Below, in pieces: positions 1 to 4,664 of a stretch of DNA of 6,715 nt. The position numbers were made by a program, and so were the translations under genes. The notes under the pieces were generated by a model. It ran no database searches. It saw nothing but the letters and a program-made list of their open reading frames with translations, and was not told where the DNA came from. Location: assembly GCA_031292465.1 (NCBI GenBank), contig JARLHB010000008.1:1-6715 (forward strand), in the 5' to 3' direction. The stretch comes from Ignavibacteriaceae bacterium. GTDB taxonomy: Bacteria > Bacteroidota > Ignavibacteria > Ignavibacteriales > Ignavibacteriaceae. Every line of letters begins with the position of its first letter. Within the stretch, counting starts at the first letter, position 1.

Positions 1-639
1 CAAAATAATGAAAATTTTAAGACCCTAAAGTATTTTCCCAAATTCTTAATAACATTAAAAACAGGTAAGTGAATTAGAAATGCCGCTATAATTGGAAATT
101 GCAGCTGATGCATTATTAATACTGATAATTCCATAATAATTTTTAAGTTTAAATCCTGTTAATTTGTAGCAGCCCGGGAACTAATACTGAAACTAATATG
201 CAAGCATCATTAACTATAGATAGATTTAAGAAATATTATTTTAGCAGGCCCCATCTCAAAATAATTAGTAAATAAAAGTGGAAAGGTATGGCCTATATCA
301 GCTAACGGTAACATTTATAAGCACTTGTGGCGATAGAAATAAAAAATGAAGATGGTATAATTAAAATAATATAGTAAGTCTGCACAAATATTTATTTTTA
401 TGGATGCAGATACTACAGGATAAAATCAATTTCCTCGAACAATAATGTTAAAGTGTTAACGGAAAATGGTGCAGTATAATTTTATAATTGAAGGAAAATA
501 TATCATATTAACAGAATTATTTTGCCCGGTATATTGTAAATGACGTCAGACTATGTTACATTATTGCCTCAATTTTTTGAAAATCTTACCTTGATAGACA
601 CAAAACTATCATTTTTTTTAAAAAACCTATCATTTTTGA
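1..639. other. AT-rich intergenic region without a recognisable gene
   Basis: Stop codons are frequent in all six frames and I see no convincing coding sequence, RNA gene, mobile element or array in the first 600 bases. An open frame from 540 to 728 runs into tRNA-Tyr and is spurious. The region is strongly AT-rich with scattered mixed-composition patches (for example around 170-185 and 245-255), so it could be decayed sequence, but nothing identifiable remains. No clear terminator of an upstream gene is visible. The only structured part is the end next to the tRNA-Tyr promoter, described separately. Confidence 0.6.
606..637 (+). repeat. Two direct repeats CTATCATTTTT spaced 21 bp, upstream of the tRNA-Tyr promoter
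   Basis: CTATCATTTTT occurs at 606-616 and again at 627-637, a period of 21 bp, or two helical turns. The repeats flank a T8A6 tract (612-625) and end just 2 bp before the -33 element of the tRNA-Tyr promoter. Their position and A/T tracts fit an UP-element-like contact for the RNA polymerase alpha subunit, or a pair of activator sites on the same DNA face. The repeats are seen directly; the function is inferred, and chance cannot be excluded in such AT-rich DNA. Confidence 0.45.
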
Positions 640-671
640 TTTGCATTTTTCTTGGAATAAAAATATATTTG
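640..671 (+). promoter_or_regulatory. Promoter of tRNA-Tyr
   Basis: TTTG at 640-643 is followed after 20 bp by TATATTTG at 664-671. This matches the Bacteroidota housekeeping consensus TTTG-N19-21-TAnnTTTG exactly. The same DNA also reads as a classical sigma-70 promoter: TTGCAT (641-646), a 17-bp spacer, and TATATT (664-669). Transcription would start around 676-680, leaving a 5' leader of roughly 10-15 nt before the mature tRNA at 690. A/T-rich repeats immediately upstream fit a strong stable-RNA promoter. Confidence 0.7.
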
Positions 672-689
672 TTGCTCGTTTATAAATCC

Positions 690-773
690 GGGCGGACGCC
701 GGAGTTGGAGAGCCGGGGCGGACTGTAAATCCGTTGGCTGACGCCTTTGGGGGTTCGAATCCCTCGCCGCCCA
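690..773 (+). tRNA. tRNA-Tyr (anticodon GTA)
   Basis: This is an 84-nt class II tRNA. The acceptor strands GGGCGGA (690-696) and GCCGCCC (766-772) pair except for A-G at the last position, with discriminator A773. The anticodon stem GCGGA/TCCGT closes the loop CTGTAAA with anticodon GTA at 725-727. The long variable arm has a GGC/GCC stem, as expected for bacterial tRNA-Tyr, and the T loop is TTCGAAT. The 3' CCA is not encoded (the next bases are CAG), so a CCA-adding enzyme is needed. It has its own promoter upstream and a terminator about 30 nt downstream, so it is probably a separate transcript. Confidence 0.95.
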
Positions 774-802
774 CAGCTTTTAATTTTTTGTGGAGTATTT
801 AT

Positions 803-849
803 AAGGGAATATTATTAGTGTTGTTAAGATTCAGTTCCCTTTTTTTTTT
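803..849 (+). terminator. Long-loop intrinsic terminator after tRNA-Tyr
   Basis: AAGGGAA (803-809) pairs perfectly with TTCCCTT (835-841), and the T at 840 begins an uninterrupted run of ten T residues (840-849). The loop is about 25 nt, longer than in most intrinsic terminators, but the GGG/CCC core and T10 tail are convincing. It would end the tRNA-Tyr transcript and separate it from the tRNA-Gly/Thr unit. Confidence 0.6.
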
Positions 850-863
850 GTGCTTTCCAAAAT

Positions 864-906
864 ATTGAATTGAGTATTTGTCAGTAATACTTTTTTATTT
901 TAAAAG
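864..906 (+). promoter_or_regulatory. Candidate promoter of the tRNA-Gly/Thr-rpmG unit
   Basis: Two overlapping readings are possible. One is sigma-70-like: TTGTCA (878-883), a 17-bp spacer and TAAAAG (901-906). The other is Bacteroidota-like: ATTG (864-867), 20 bp and TACTTTTT (888-895), one mismatch in each element. Either would start transcription at about 900-913, just upstream of the hairpin at 922-963. A promoter is expected somewhere here because a terminator ends at 849. Neither match is strong. Confidence 0.35.
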
Positions 907-921
907 CGTGGAAGTGTTTAT

Positions 922-963
922 ATCAGGTTAGTAAGCGGCTGTTGTTCGCAAAACTAATCTGGT
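922..963 (+). other. Long hairpin in the leader of tRNA-Gly/Thr
   Basis: The 11-nt arm at 922-932 (ATCAGGTTAGT) pairs with 953-963 (ACTAATCTGGT), including a couple of G-T pairs. An inner GCG/CGC stem (935-937 with 947-949) closes a 9-nt loop. In RNA it would form a two-part stem-loop near the 5' end of the putative transcript. No protein binding site or RNA family is recognised. It may be a leader-processing structure, or an inverted-repeat operator in DNA. Confidence 0.4.
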
Positions 964-988
964 TTTAGTTCTTAATGAAGATTGAAAG

Positions 989-1007
989 TTTAACTTAAAA
1001 AGTTAAA
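989..1007 (+). repeat. 8-bp inverted repeat before tRNA-Gly
   Basis: TTTAACTT (989-996) and AAGTTAAA (1000-1007) are perfect inverted repeats around AAA. They are nested inside an outer imperfect pair, GGTTTTAGT (961-969) with ACTAAACC (1010-1017), which ends 5 nt before the tRNA. The arms are A/T-rich, so an RNA hairpin would be weak. A DNA operator is equally possible. The outer arm competes with the 922-963 hairpin for bases 961-963. Confidence 0.3.
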
Positions 1008-1022
1008 AGACTAAACCAATAT

Positions 1023-1096
1023 GCGGGAGTAACTCAGTTGGCTAGAGTCACAGCCTTCCAAGCTGTTGGTCGCGGGTTCGAGTCCCGTCTCCCGCT
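1023..1096 (+). tRNA. tRNA-Gly (anticodon TCC)
   Basis: This is a 74-nt tRNA. Acceptor GCGGGAG (1023-1029) pairs fully with CTCCCGC (1089-1095), with discriminator T1096. Anticodon stem ACAGC/GCTGT encloses CTTCCAA with anticodon TCC at 1057-1059. The T arm is GCGGG-TTCGAGT-CCCGT. CCA is not encoded. It lies 18 nt before tRNA-Thr and is very likely cotranscribed with it. UCC would read GGA and GGG, and possibly other Gly codons by wobble. Confidence 0.95.
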
Positions 1097-1119
1097 CAGC
1101 AAAACCGGACTTTTGCTGA
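1096..1119 (+). repeat. Inverted repeat bridging tRNA-Gly and tRNA-Thr
   Basis: TCAGCAAAA (1096-1104) and TTTTGCTGA (1111-1119) are perfect 9-bp inverted repeats around CCGGAC. The left arm starts with the discriminator base of tRNA-Gly. The right arm ends with GCTGA, the first five bases of the tRNA-Thr acceptor stem. The spacer TCAGC therefore duplicates the 3' acceptor strand of tRNA-Thr (1182-1186), so this fold and the mature tRNA-Thr acceptor stem exclude each other. A processing signal for the tRNA precursor is plausible but inferred. Confidence 0.6.
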
Positions 1120-1187
1120 CGTAGCTCAGTTGGTAGAGCACATCCTTGGTAAGGATGAGGTCACCGGTTCAATCCCGGTCGTCAGCT
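1115..1187 (+). tRNA. tRNA-Thr (anticodon GGT)
   Basis: This is a 73-nt tRNA. Acceptor GCTGACG (1115-1121) pairs fully with CGTCAGC (1180-1186), with discriminator T1187. Anticodon stem CATCC/GGATG encloses TTGGTAA with anticodon GGT at 1148-1150. The T arm is ACCGG-TTCAATC-CCGGT. CCA is not encoded. In many bacteria tRNA-Thr(GGT) is followed directly by tuf; here it is followed by a structured spacer and rpmG. Confidence 0.95.
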
Positions 1188-1204
1188 CTCAGGAAATTAG
1201 AATT

Positions 1205-1330
1205 GTTAGTAAGCTGATGCCTGTTCGAAATCGTGATTATCAGCCGGTTAAAGTCTAAAGACATTGAAATAAATTGTATTTACATCGTCCTGAAAAGGAT
1301 GAGGTTATCCCGGTGAAACCGGGGTTATCT
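1205..1330 (+). promoter_or_regulatory. Structured spacer/leader between tRNA-Thr and rpmG
   Basis: Three potential hairpins are visible. GCTGAT (1213-1218) pairs with ATCAGC (1239-1244). TCGTCCT (1285-1291) pairs with AGGATGA (1296-1302) around a GAAA tetraloop. ATCCCGGT (1307-1314) pairs with ACCGGGGT (1318-1325). The last two resemble the anticodon and T arms of the upstream tRNA-Thr: ACATC...AAGGATGAGGT recurs at 1282-1305, matching 1141-1161 closely. It could be a decayed tRNA-Thr copy, a tRNA-like leader for rpmG, or the scar of a lost tuf gene. No T-run follows, so it is not an obvious terminator. Confidence 0.4.
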
Positions 1331-1353
1331 TCAGAACATAATGGAAAATTACT

Positions 1354-1503
1354 ATGAGAGAAATAATAACATTAGAATGCACAGAGTGTAAGAGAAGAAA
1401 TTACACAACAACTAAAAACAAAAGACTTCATCCTAACCGCGCTGAATTTAAGAAATACTGCCGTTGGGACAAGAAGTATACATTACATAAAGAGACAAAA
1501 TAA
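1354..1503 (+). CDS. rpmG: 50S ribosomal protein L33
   Basis: This 49-residue protein is a small component of the large ribosomal subunit near the E site. It reads MREIITLECTECKRRNY, then TTTKNKRLHPNR, AEFKKYC and ...YTLHKETK, which is L33 over its whole length and of normal size. Cys9-x2-Cys12 and Cys36 are the zinc-ribbon positions. The fourth ligand position, Cys in the classical four-cysteine form, is Asp39 here; three-cysteine L33 proteins are known elsewhere. The start at 1354 is the only sensible ATG for a complete L33. A weak GGAAA lies at 1343-1347. It stops 7 nt before tRNA-Trp, so its mRNA and that tRNA share a transcript. Basic composition (many Lys and Arg) fits rRNA binding. Confidence 0.95.
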   Translation: MREIITLECTECKRRNYTTTKNKRLHPNRAEFKKYCRWDKKYTLHKETK

Positions 1504-1510
1504 TTTATTT

Positions 1511-1583
<73 letters not shown>

Positions 1584-1586
1584 CGT

Positions 1587-1601
1587 TCTTAATTTTTAAG
1601 A
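1587..1601 (+). promoter_or_regulatory. Small inverted repeat over the secE ribosome-binding site
   Basis: TCTTAA (1587-1592) and TTAAGA (1596-1601) form perfect 6-bp arms around TTT. The right arm overlaps AAGAGAA (1598-1604), the only Shine-Dalgarno-like sequence before the secE ATG at 1609. The stem is A/T-rich and weak. Mild translational tuning is possible, but chance is a serious alternative. Confidence 0.25.
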
Positions 1602-1608
1602 GAAAATA

Positions 1609-1791
1609 ATGAAACAGAAAATAATTGCCTTTTTTGATGATGTGGTCAAGGAGATGAAAAAAGTTACCTGGCCAACTGTAGCAGAGTTAAAAGAATCTAC
1701 TACAGTTGTCATTGCTTCTTGTTTAATGCTTGCCGCATTTACTTATGTTATAGATATGTTAATAACACAAATATTCAAAGGAATTTTTTAA
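1609..1791 (+). CDS. secE: Preprotein translocase subunit SecE
   Basis: This 60-residue membrane protein clamps SecY in the SecYEG protein-export channel. It is the short, single-span form found in most bacteria, unlike the three-span enterobacterial one. The amphipathic N-terminal part carries the family signature EMKKVTWPT around residues 15-23, followed by EL and the single transmembrane segment at about 32-55 (VVIASCLMLAAFTYVIDMLI). The N-terminus is basic and cytoplasmic. The start ATG at 1609 gives the normal length; the site AAGAGA before it is weak. It follows tRNA-Trp and ends 4 nt before nusG, the near-universal secE-nusG pair, so translational coupling with nusG is likely. Confidence 0.97.
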   Translation: MKQKIIAFFDDVVKEMKKVTWPTVAELKESTTVVIASCLMLAAFTYVIDMLITQIFKGIF

Positions 1792-1795
1792 ATAA

Positions 1796-2341
1796 ATGCC
1801 CGAATCAGAATTAAAATGGTACGTGGTTAGAACTTTTTCCGGTCATGAGAATAAGGTGAAAAACTTAATTGATGCGGAACTTGGCAATAATGAAAAATTG
1901 CACGCTAAAGTTGAGAATGTTCTTGTGCCAATGGAAAAGGTTTTTGAAGTAAAAGACGGGAAGAAAAAAAGTAAGACAAAAAACTTTTTTCCCGGTTACA
2001 TACTTGTGCAAGCTGATTTGGACAACCAGGTTAAAGATTTTATTCTTAACACTCCTTCTGTTATGGGGTTTTTAGGAACTAAAAACAGCCCTAATCCTTT
2101 ACAGCCTGAAGAAGTAAAAAGAATTGTTGGTAGAATTACACAAGACGAATCAACCGAGAGGATGGAGACAATATTCAGGAACGGCGATATAGTTAAAATT
2201 ATCGACGGCCCATTCAATAATTTCTCCGGAACCATACAGGAAGTAAATGAAGAAAAGATGAAAATTAAGGTTATGGTTTCCATTTTTGGCAGAAAGACTC
2301 CTGTTGAAATTGATTTCGTTCAGGCAGAGTTAGAAAAATAA
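1796..2341 (+). CDS. nusG: Transcription termination/antitermination factor NusG
   Basis: This 181-residue factor binds RNA polymerase at the clamp and, through its KOW domain, contacts Rho or ribosomal protein S10, coupling transcription with translation. The N-terminal NGN domain begins WYVVRTFSGHE (8-18) and includes the conserved FFPGYILV (64-71) and NTPSVMGFLG (85-94). A linker of about 105-125 follows, then the KOW motif at about 129-150 (NGD.VKI.DGPF..F.G.I.EV) and the C-terminal FGRKTPVEIDF (164-174). Length is normal and there is no extra inserted domain. The ATG at 1796 lies 4 nt after the secE stop. AAGGA within the end of secE (1778-1782) is too distant to be a good ribosome site, so coupling to secE is the likely mode of initiation. 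Confidence 0.98.
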   Translation: MPESELKWYVVRTFSGHENKVKNLIDAELGNNEKLHAKVENVLVPMEKVFEVKDGKKKSKTKNFFPGYILVQADLDNQVKDFILNTPSVMGFLGTKNSPNPLQPEEVKRIVGRITQDESTERMETIFRNGDIVKIIDGPFNNFSGTIQEVNEEKMKIKVMVSIFGRKTPVEIDFVQAELEK

Positions 2342-2352
2342 TTAAGTATTTA

Positions 2353-2366
2353 TTCCTATAGGAAAG
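2353..2366 (+). promoter_or_regulatory. Palindrome containing the rplK Shine-Dalgarno
   Basis: TTCCTATAGGAA (2353-2364) is a perfect 12-bp palindrome. The AGGAAA (2360-2365) serving as ribosome-binding site for rplK (ATG at 2371) sits in its right arm. As RNA it could form a four-base-pair stem with a TATA loop that hides the site. In other bacteria L1 represses the L11-L1 mRNA by binding in this leader, but I cannot recognise the L1 target structure here. Confidence 0.35.
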
Positions 2367-2370
2367 TCAT

Positions 2371-2796
<426 letters not shown>

Positions 2797-2807
2797 TTAA
2801 TAGTTTC

Positions 2808-2828
2808 AAGCGAAAGCTTAAAAGGAAA
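2808..2828 (+). promoter_or_regulatory. GAAA-tetraloop hairpin and Shine-Dalgarno of rplA
   Basis: AAGC (2808-2811), GAAA (2812-2815) and GCTT (2816-2819) form a small stem with a GNRA tetraloop. The rplA ribosome site AAGGAAA (2822-2828) follows 2 nt later, 7 nt before the ATG. The hairpin leaves the site accessible and might bound a translation-control element. Its short stem makes function uncertain. Confidence 0.3.
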
Positions 2829-2835
2829 CAGAGAA

Positions 2836-3534
2836 ATGCTTAAGTCTAAAAGAAATAAAGAAATTAGTAAAGCCGTAGATAAATCTAAAGAATATTCACT
2901 TGAAGAAGCGATAAAAGTTCTTAAGGAACAGTCAAAAGTAAAGTTTGTAGAAACTTTAGACTGTGCAATAAGGCTGGGTGTTGATCCCCGCCATGCAGAC
3001 CAAATGGTAAGAGGAACAGTATCACTTCCACACGGAACCGGAAAACAGGTAAGAGTTTTGGTTATTGCCAAAGGCTCTAAAATTCAGGAAGCGCTTGATG
3101 CAGGTGCTGATTATGCCGGATTTGAAGAATATCTTGAAAAAATTAAAAGCGGCTGGTCAGATATCGATGTAATTGTTGCTGCCCCGGATACTATGGCTGA
3201 ACTTGGGAAATTAGGTAGAGTTTTAGGTCCTAAAGGCCTTATGCCGAACCCTAAAAGCGGTACAGTTACAATGGATGTTGCCAATGCAGTTAAGGAAGTT
3301 AAAGCCGGAAAAATTGAATTCCGCGTCGCAAAGACAGGAATTGTGCATACTTCTTTAGGCAAATTAAATTTTGAAGCCGACAAGCTCGCTGAAAATACAA
3401 GAGCTTTTTTAACAACTATCATTAAGTTAAAACCGGCTTCTGCAAAAGGACTATATATTAAAAGTCTTTTTCTGTCCAGCACAATGGGCCCGGGTTTAAA
3501 GATTACTAAGGACGAAAGTTCAATTCGTCAATAA
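2836..3534 (+). CDS. rplA: 50S ribosomal protein L1
   Basis: This 232-residue protein forms the mobile L1 stalk that helps release deacylated tRNA from the E site. In several bacteria it also represses translation of its own L11-L1 mRNA. The sequence is L1 throughout. Domain I includes residues 1-67 and the C-terminal part, with domain II from about 68 to 160. The hallmark GRVLGPKGLMPNPKSGTVT is at 127-145 and the RNA-contacting Ser-Thr-Met-Gly at 215-218. Length is normal. The ATG at 2836 is supported by AAGGAAA 7 nt upstream. It sits between rplK and rplJ; the 76-nt gap to rplJ is larger than others in the operon and may carry the L10 control region. Confidence 0.98.
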   Translation: MLKSKRNKEISKAVDKSKEYSLEEAIKVLKEQSKVKFVETLDCAIRLGVDPRHADQMVRGTVSLPHGTGKQVRVLVIAKGSKIQEALDAGADYAGFEEYLEKIKSGWSDIDVIVAAPDTMAELGKLGRVLGPKGLMPNPKSGTVTMDVANAVKEVKAGKIEFRVAKTGIVHTSLGKLNFEADKLAENTRAFLTTIIKLKPASAKGLYIKSLFLSSTMGPGLKITKDESSIRQ

Positions 3535-3610
3535 TTAAATAAAAAGTTTACGCACTCAATATAAATGCTTCTAACCGACTCGATTATAGATAATCTGTTA
3601 TGGGAGAAAA
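3535..3610 (+). promoter_or_regulatory. Candidate rplJ (L10) leader
   Basis: The 76-nt rplA-rplJ gap contains a short hairpin, GATTA (3582-3586) with TAATC (3591-3595) around TAGA, followed by GGGAG (3602-3606) as the rplJ ribosome-binding site. In many bacteria the L10-(L7/L12) complex binds the rplJ leader and represses translation of rplJL, which fits this position. I do not see a clear match to the described kink-turn L10 leader motif, so the assignment rests mainly on position. No convincing promoter is visible. Confidence 0.3.
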
Positions 3611-4132
3611 ATGAATAAGAACGAAAAAGCAGAAATCATTGCCGAAATTAAAGGAATGATTGAAGAATCATCTGCGGTTTATCTTACAGATTATACCGGA
3701 ATAAATGTATTAGATATAAGCGCTATAAGAAACGACTTCCGCAAGGAAGGCGTTAAATATAGAGTGATAAAGAATACTCTATTTAAACGCGCAATAGATG
3801 AATCCGGTAAATATGATAAATTAGCAGATCAAATAGTTGGAATGACAGGATATGCATTTGCTTCAAGCAATCCGGTTGCTCCTGCTAAAATCATCAAAAA
3901 GTATTTTGATGACAAACAAAAGTTAGCTTTAAAAGCTTGCTACATTGAAGACCAATTTTATTCAGGTGACCAGCTTAATGTTCTGGCTTCTCTTCCTTCA
4001 AAGAAAGAGATTGTAGCAGGTATTTTAGGCAGCCTTAATGCTCCTATTTCAGGAGTTGTGGGCGCTATAAATGCTGTTATGAGAGATCTTGTAAGTGTAA
4101 TAGATGAGATTTCGAAAAAACAAGCAGCGTAA
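3611..4132 (+). CDS. rplJ: 50S ribosomal protein L10
   Basis: This 173-residue protein anchors the L7/L12 stalk to 23S rRNA next to L11. The N-terminal rRNA-binding domain runs from about 1 to 130 and contains YLTDYTGINV (24-33), VKYRVIKNTL (48-57) and LASLPSKKEI (125-134), all typical of L10. The C-terminal segment from about 145 is a long helix (VVGAINAVMRDLVSVIDEI) to which L7/L12 dimers attach. Its length suggests two or three dimer sites, which I cannot settle. Total length is normal. GGGAG lies 4 nt before the ATG. rplL starts 37 nt after its stop, the universal rplJ-rplL pair. Confidence 0.98.
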   Translation: MNKNEKAEIIAEIKGMIEESSAVYLTDYTGINVLDISAIRNDFRKEGVKYRVIKNTLFKRAIDESGKYDKLADQIVGMTGYAFASSNPVAPAKIIKKYFDDKQKLALKACYIEDQFYSGDQLNVLASLPSKKEIVAGILGSLNAPISGVVGAINAVMRDLVSVIDEISKKQAA

Positions 4133-4169
4133 GTAAAAATTTAAGAAATATAAATACTAGGAGAAAAAA

Positions 4170-4544
4170 ATGTCAGAGAAAGTCACTGAATTAGTTGAGA
4201 AAATAAAAGGTTTATCCCTCGTAGAAGCATCAGAATTAAAGAAAGCTTTAGAAGAAGAATTCGGAGTAACAGCATCAGCTCCTGTAGTTGTTGCCGGTGC
4301 ACCTGCTGCTGCAGCAGCACCTGTTGAAGAAAAGACCGAATTTGACGTAATTCTTAAAGCTACCGGCGAAAAGAAAATTAACGTTATTAAAGTTGTTAGA
4401 GCACATACAGGTTTAGGACTTAAAGAAGCTAAAGATTTAGTAGATGGAGCTCCAAAGACCGTTAAAGAAGCAATTTCTAAAGATGAAGCTGAAAAACTCA
4501 AAAAAGAGTTTGAAGAAGCTGGCGCCACTGTAGAGATAAAATAA
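4170..4544 (+). CDS. rplL: 50S ribosomal protein L7/L12
   Basis: This 124-residue acidic protein is present in several copies on L10 and recruits and activates the translational GTPases (EF-G, EF-Tu, IF2, RF3). The N-terminal dimerisation domain is at about 1-33, the Ala/Pro/Val-rich flexible hinge at about 34-53 (APAAAAAPVEE), and the globular C-terminal domain at about 55-124. The factor-binding face carries IKVVRAHTGLGLKEAKDLVDGAP (73-95). Length is typical. AGGAGA (4159-4164) 5 nt before the ATG is one of the best ribosome sites in the window, fitting the need for several L12 copies per ribosome. A strong hairpin follows 27 nt after the stop. Confidence 0.98.
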   Translation: MSEKVTELVEKIKGLSLVEASELKKALEEEFGVTASAPVVVAGAPAAAAAPVEEKTEFDVILKATGEKKINVIKVVRAHTGLGLKEAKDLVDGAPKTVKEAISKDEAEKLKKEFEEAGATVEIK

Positions 4545-4571
4545 GAAAAAGCTAAGAACTGTAGATTTTTT

Positions 4572-4610
4572 AAAAAGTGATAAGCGGAGTACTCCGTCTT
4601 ATCGCTTTTT
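4572..4610 (+). terminator. Strong hairpin between rplL and rpoB: attenuator or processing site
   Basis: The left strand 4572-4588 pairs with 4593-4610 to give a 17-bp stem around a GTAC loop, with one T4578-G4604 wobble and a single bulged T at 4597. The stem starts with five A and ends with CTTTTT followed by ATATTTT, so it resembles a bidirectional intrinsic terminator. In E. coli this junction has a partial terminator and an RNase III cleavage site, which lower rpoBC expression relative to rplJL. The same role is inferred here. I see no clear promoter between the hairpin and rpoB, so full termination is unlikely. Confidence 0.7.
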
Positions 4611-4664
4611 ATATTTTAGTTACGTTGATTTACGCATCGATAACAAAGAAAATGAAATTTAATT

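Noticed and set aside
1..600. Possible pseudogene or mobile-element remnant in the 5' region
   Set aside because: Reading through the frames gives no stretch resembling a known protein, no terminal inverted repeats and no target duplication that I can see.
540..728. Open frame of 62 codons on the + strand
   Set aside because: It runs into tRNA-Tyr past the anticodon, overlaps the promoter, has no ribosome-binding site and has biased AT-rich composition with no recognisable protein features.
586..774. Open frame of 62 codons on the - strand starting MGGEGFEPP
   Set aside because: It is the reverse complement of tRNA-Tyr plus its promoter. Such 'GGEGFEPP' peptides are a known artefact of tRNA antisense translation.
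1307..1325. GC-rich hairpin before rpmG as an intrinsic terminator
   Set aside because: The stem is followed by GTTATCTTCAG, with no T-run, so intrinsic termination is unlikely.
1341..1391. 16-codon reading frame (ATG at 1341) overlapping the start of rpmG in another frame
   Set aside because: No good ribosome site of its own and no feature suggesting a leader peptide; one chance ATG in AT-rich DNA is expected.
4157..4528. Long minus-strand open frame opposite rplL, and similar ones opposite nusG, rplK, rplA and rpoB
   Set aside because: These are shadows of real genes caused by their codon composition; the sense proteins are unmistakable and the antisense products resemble nothing.
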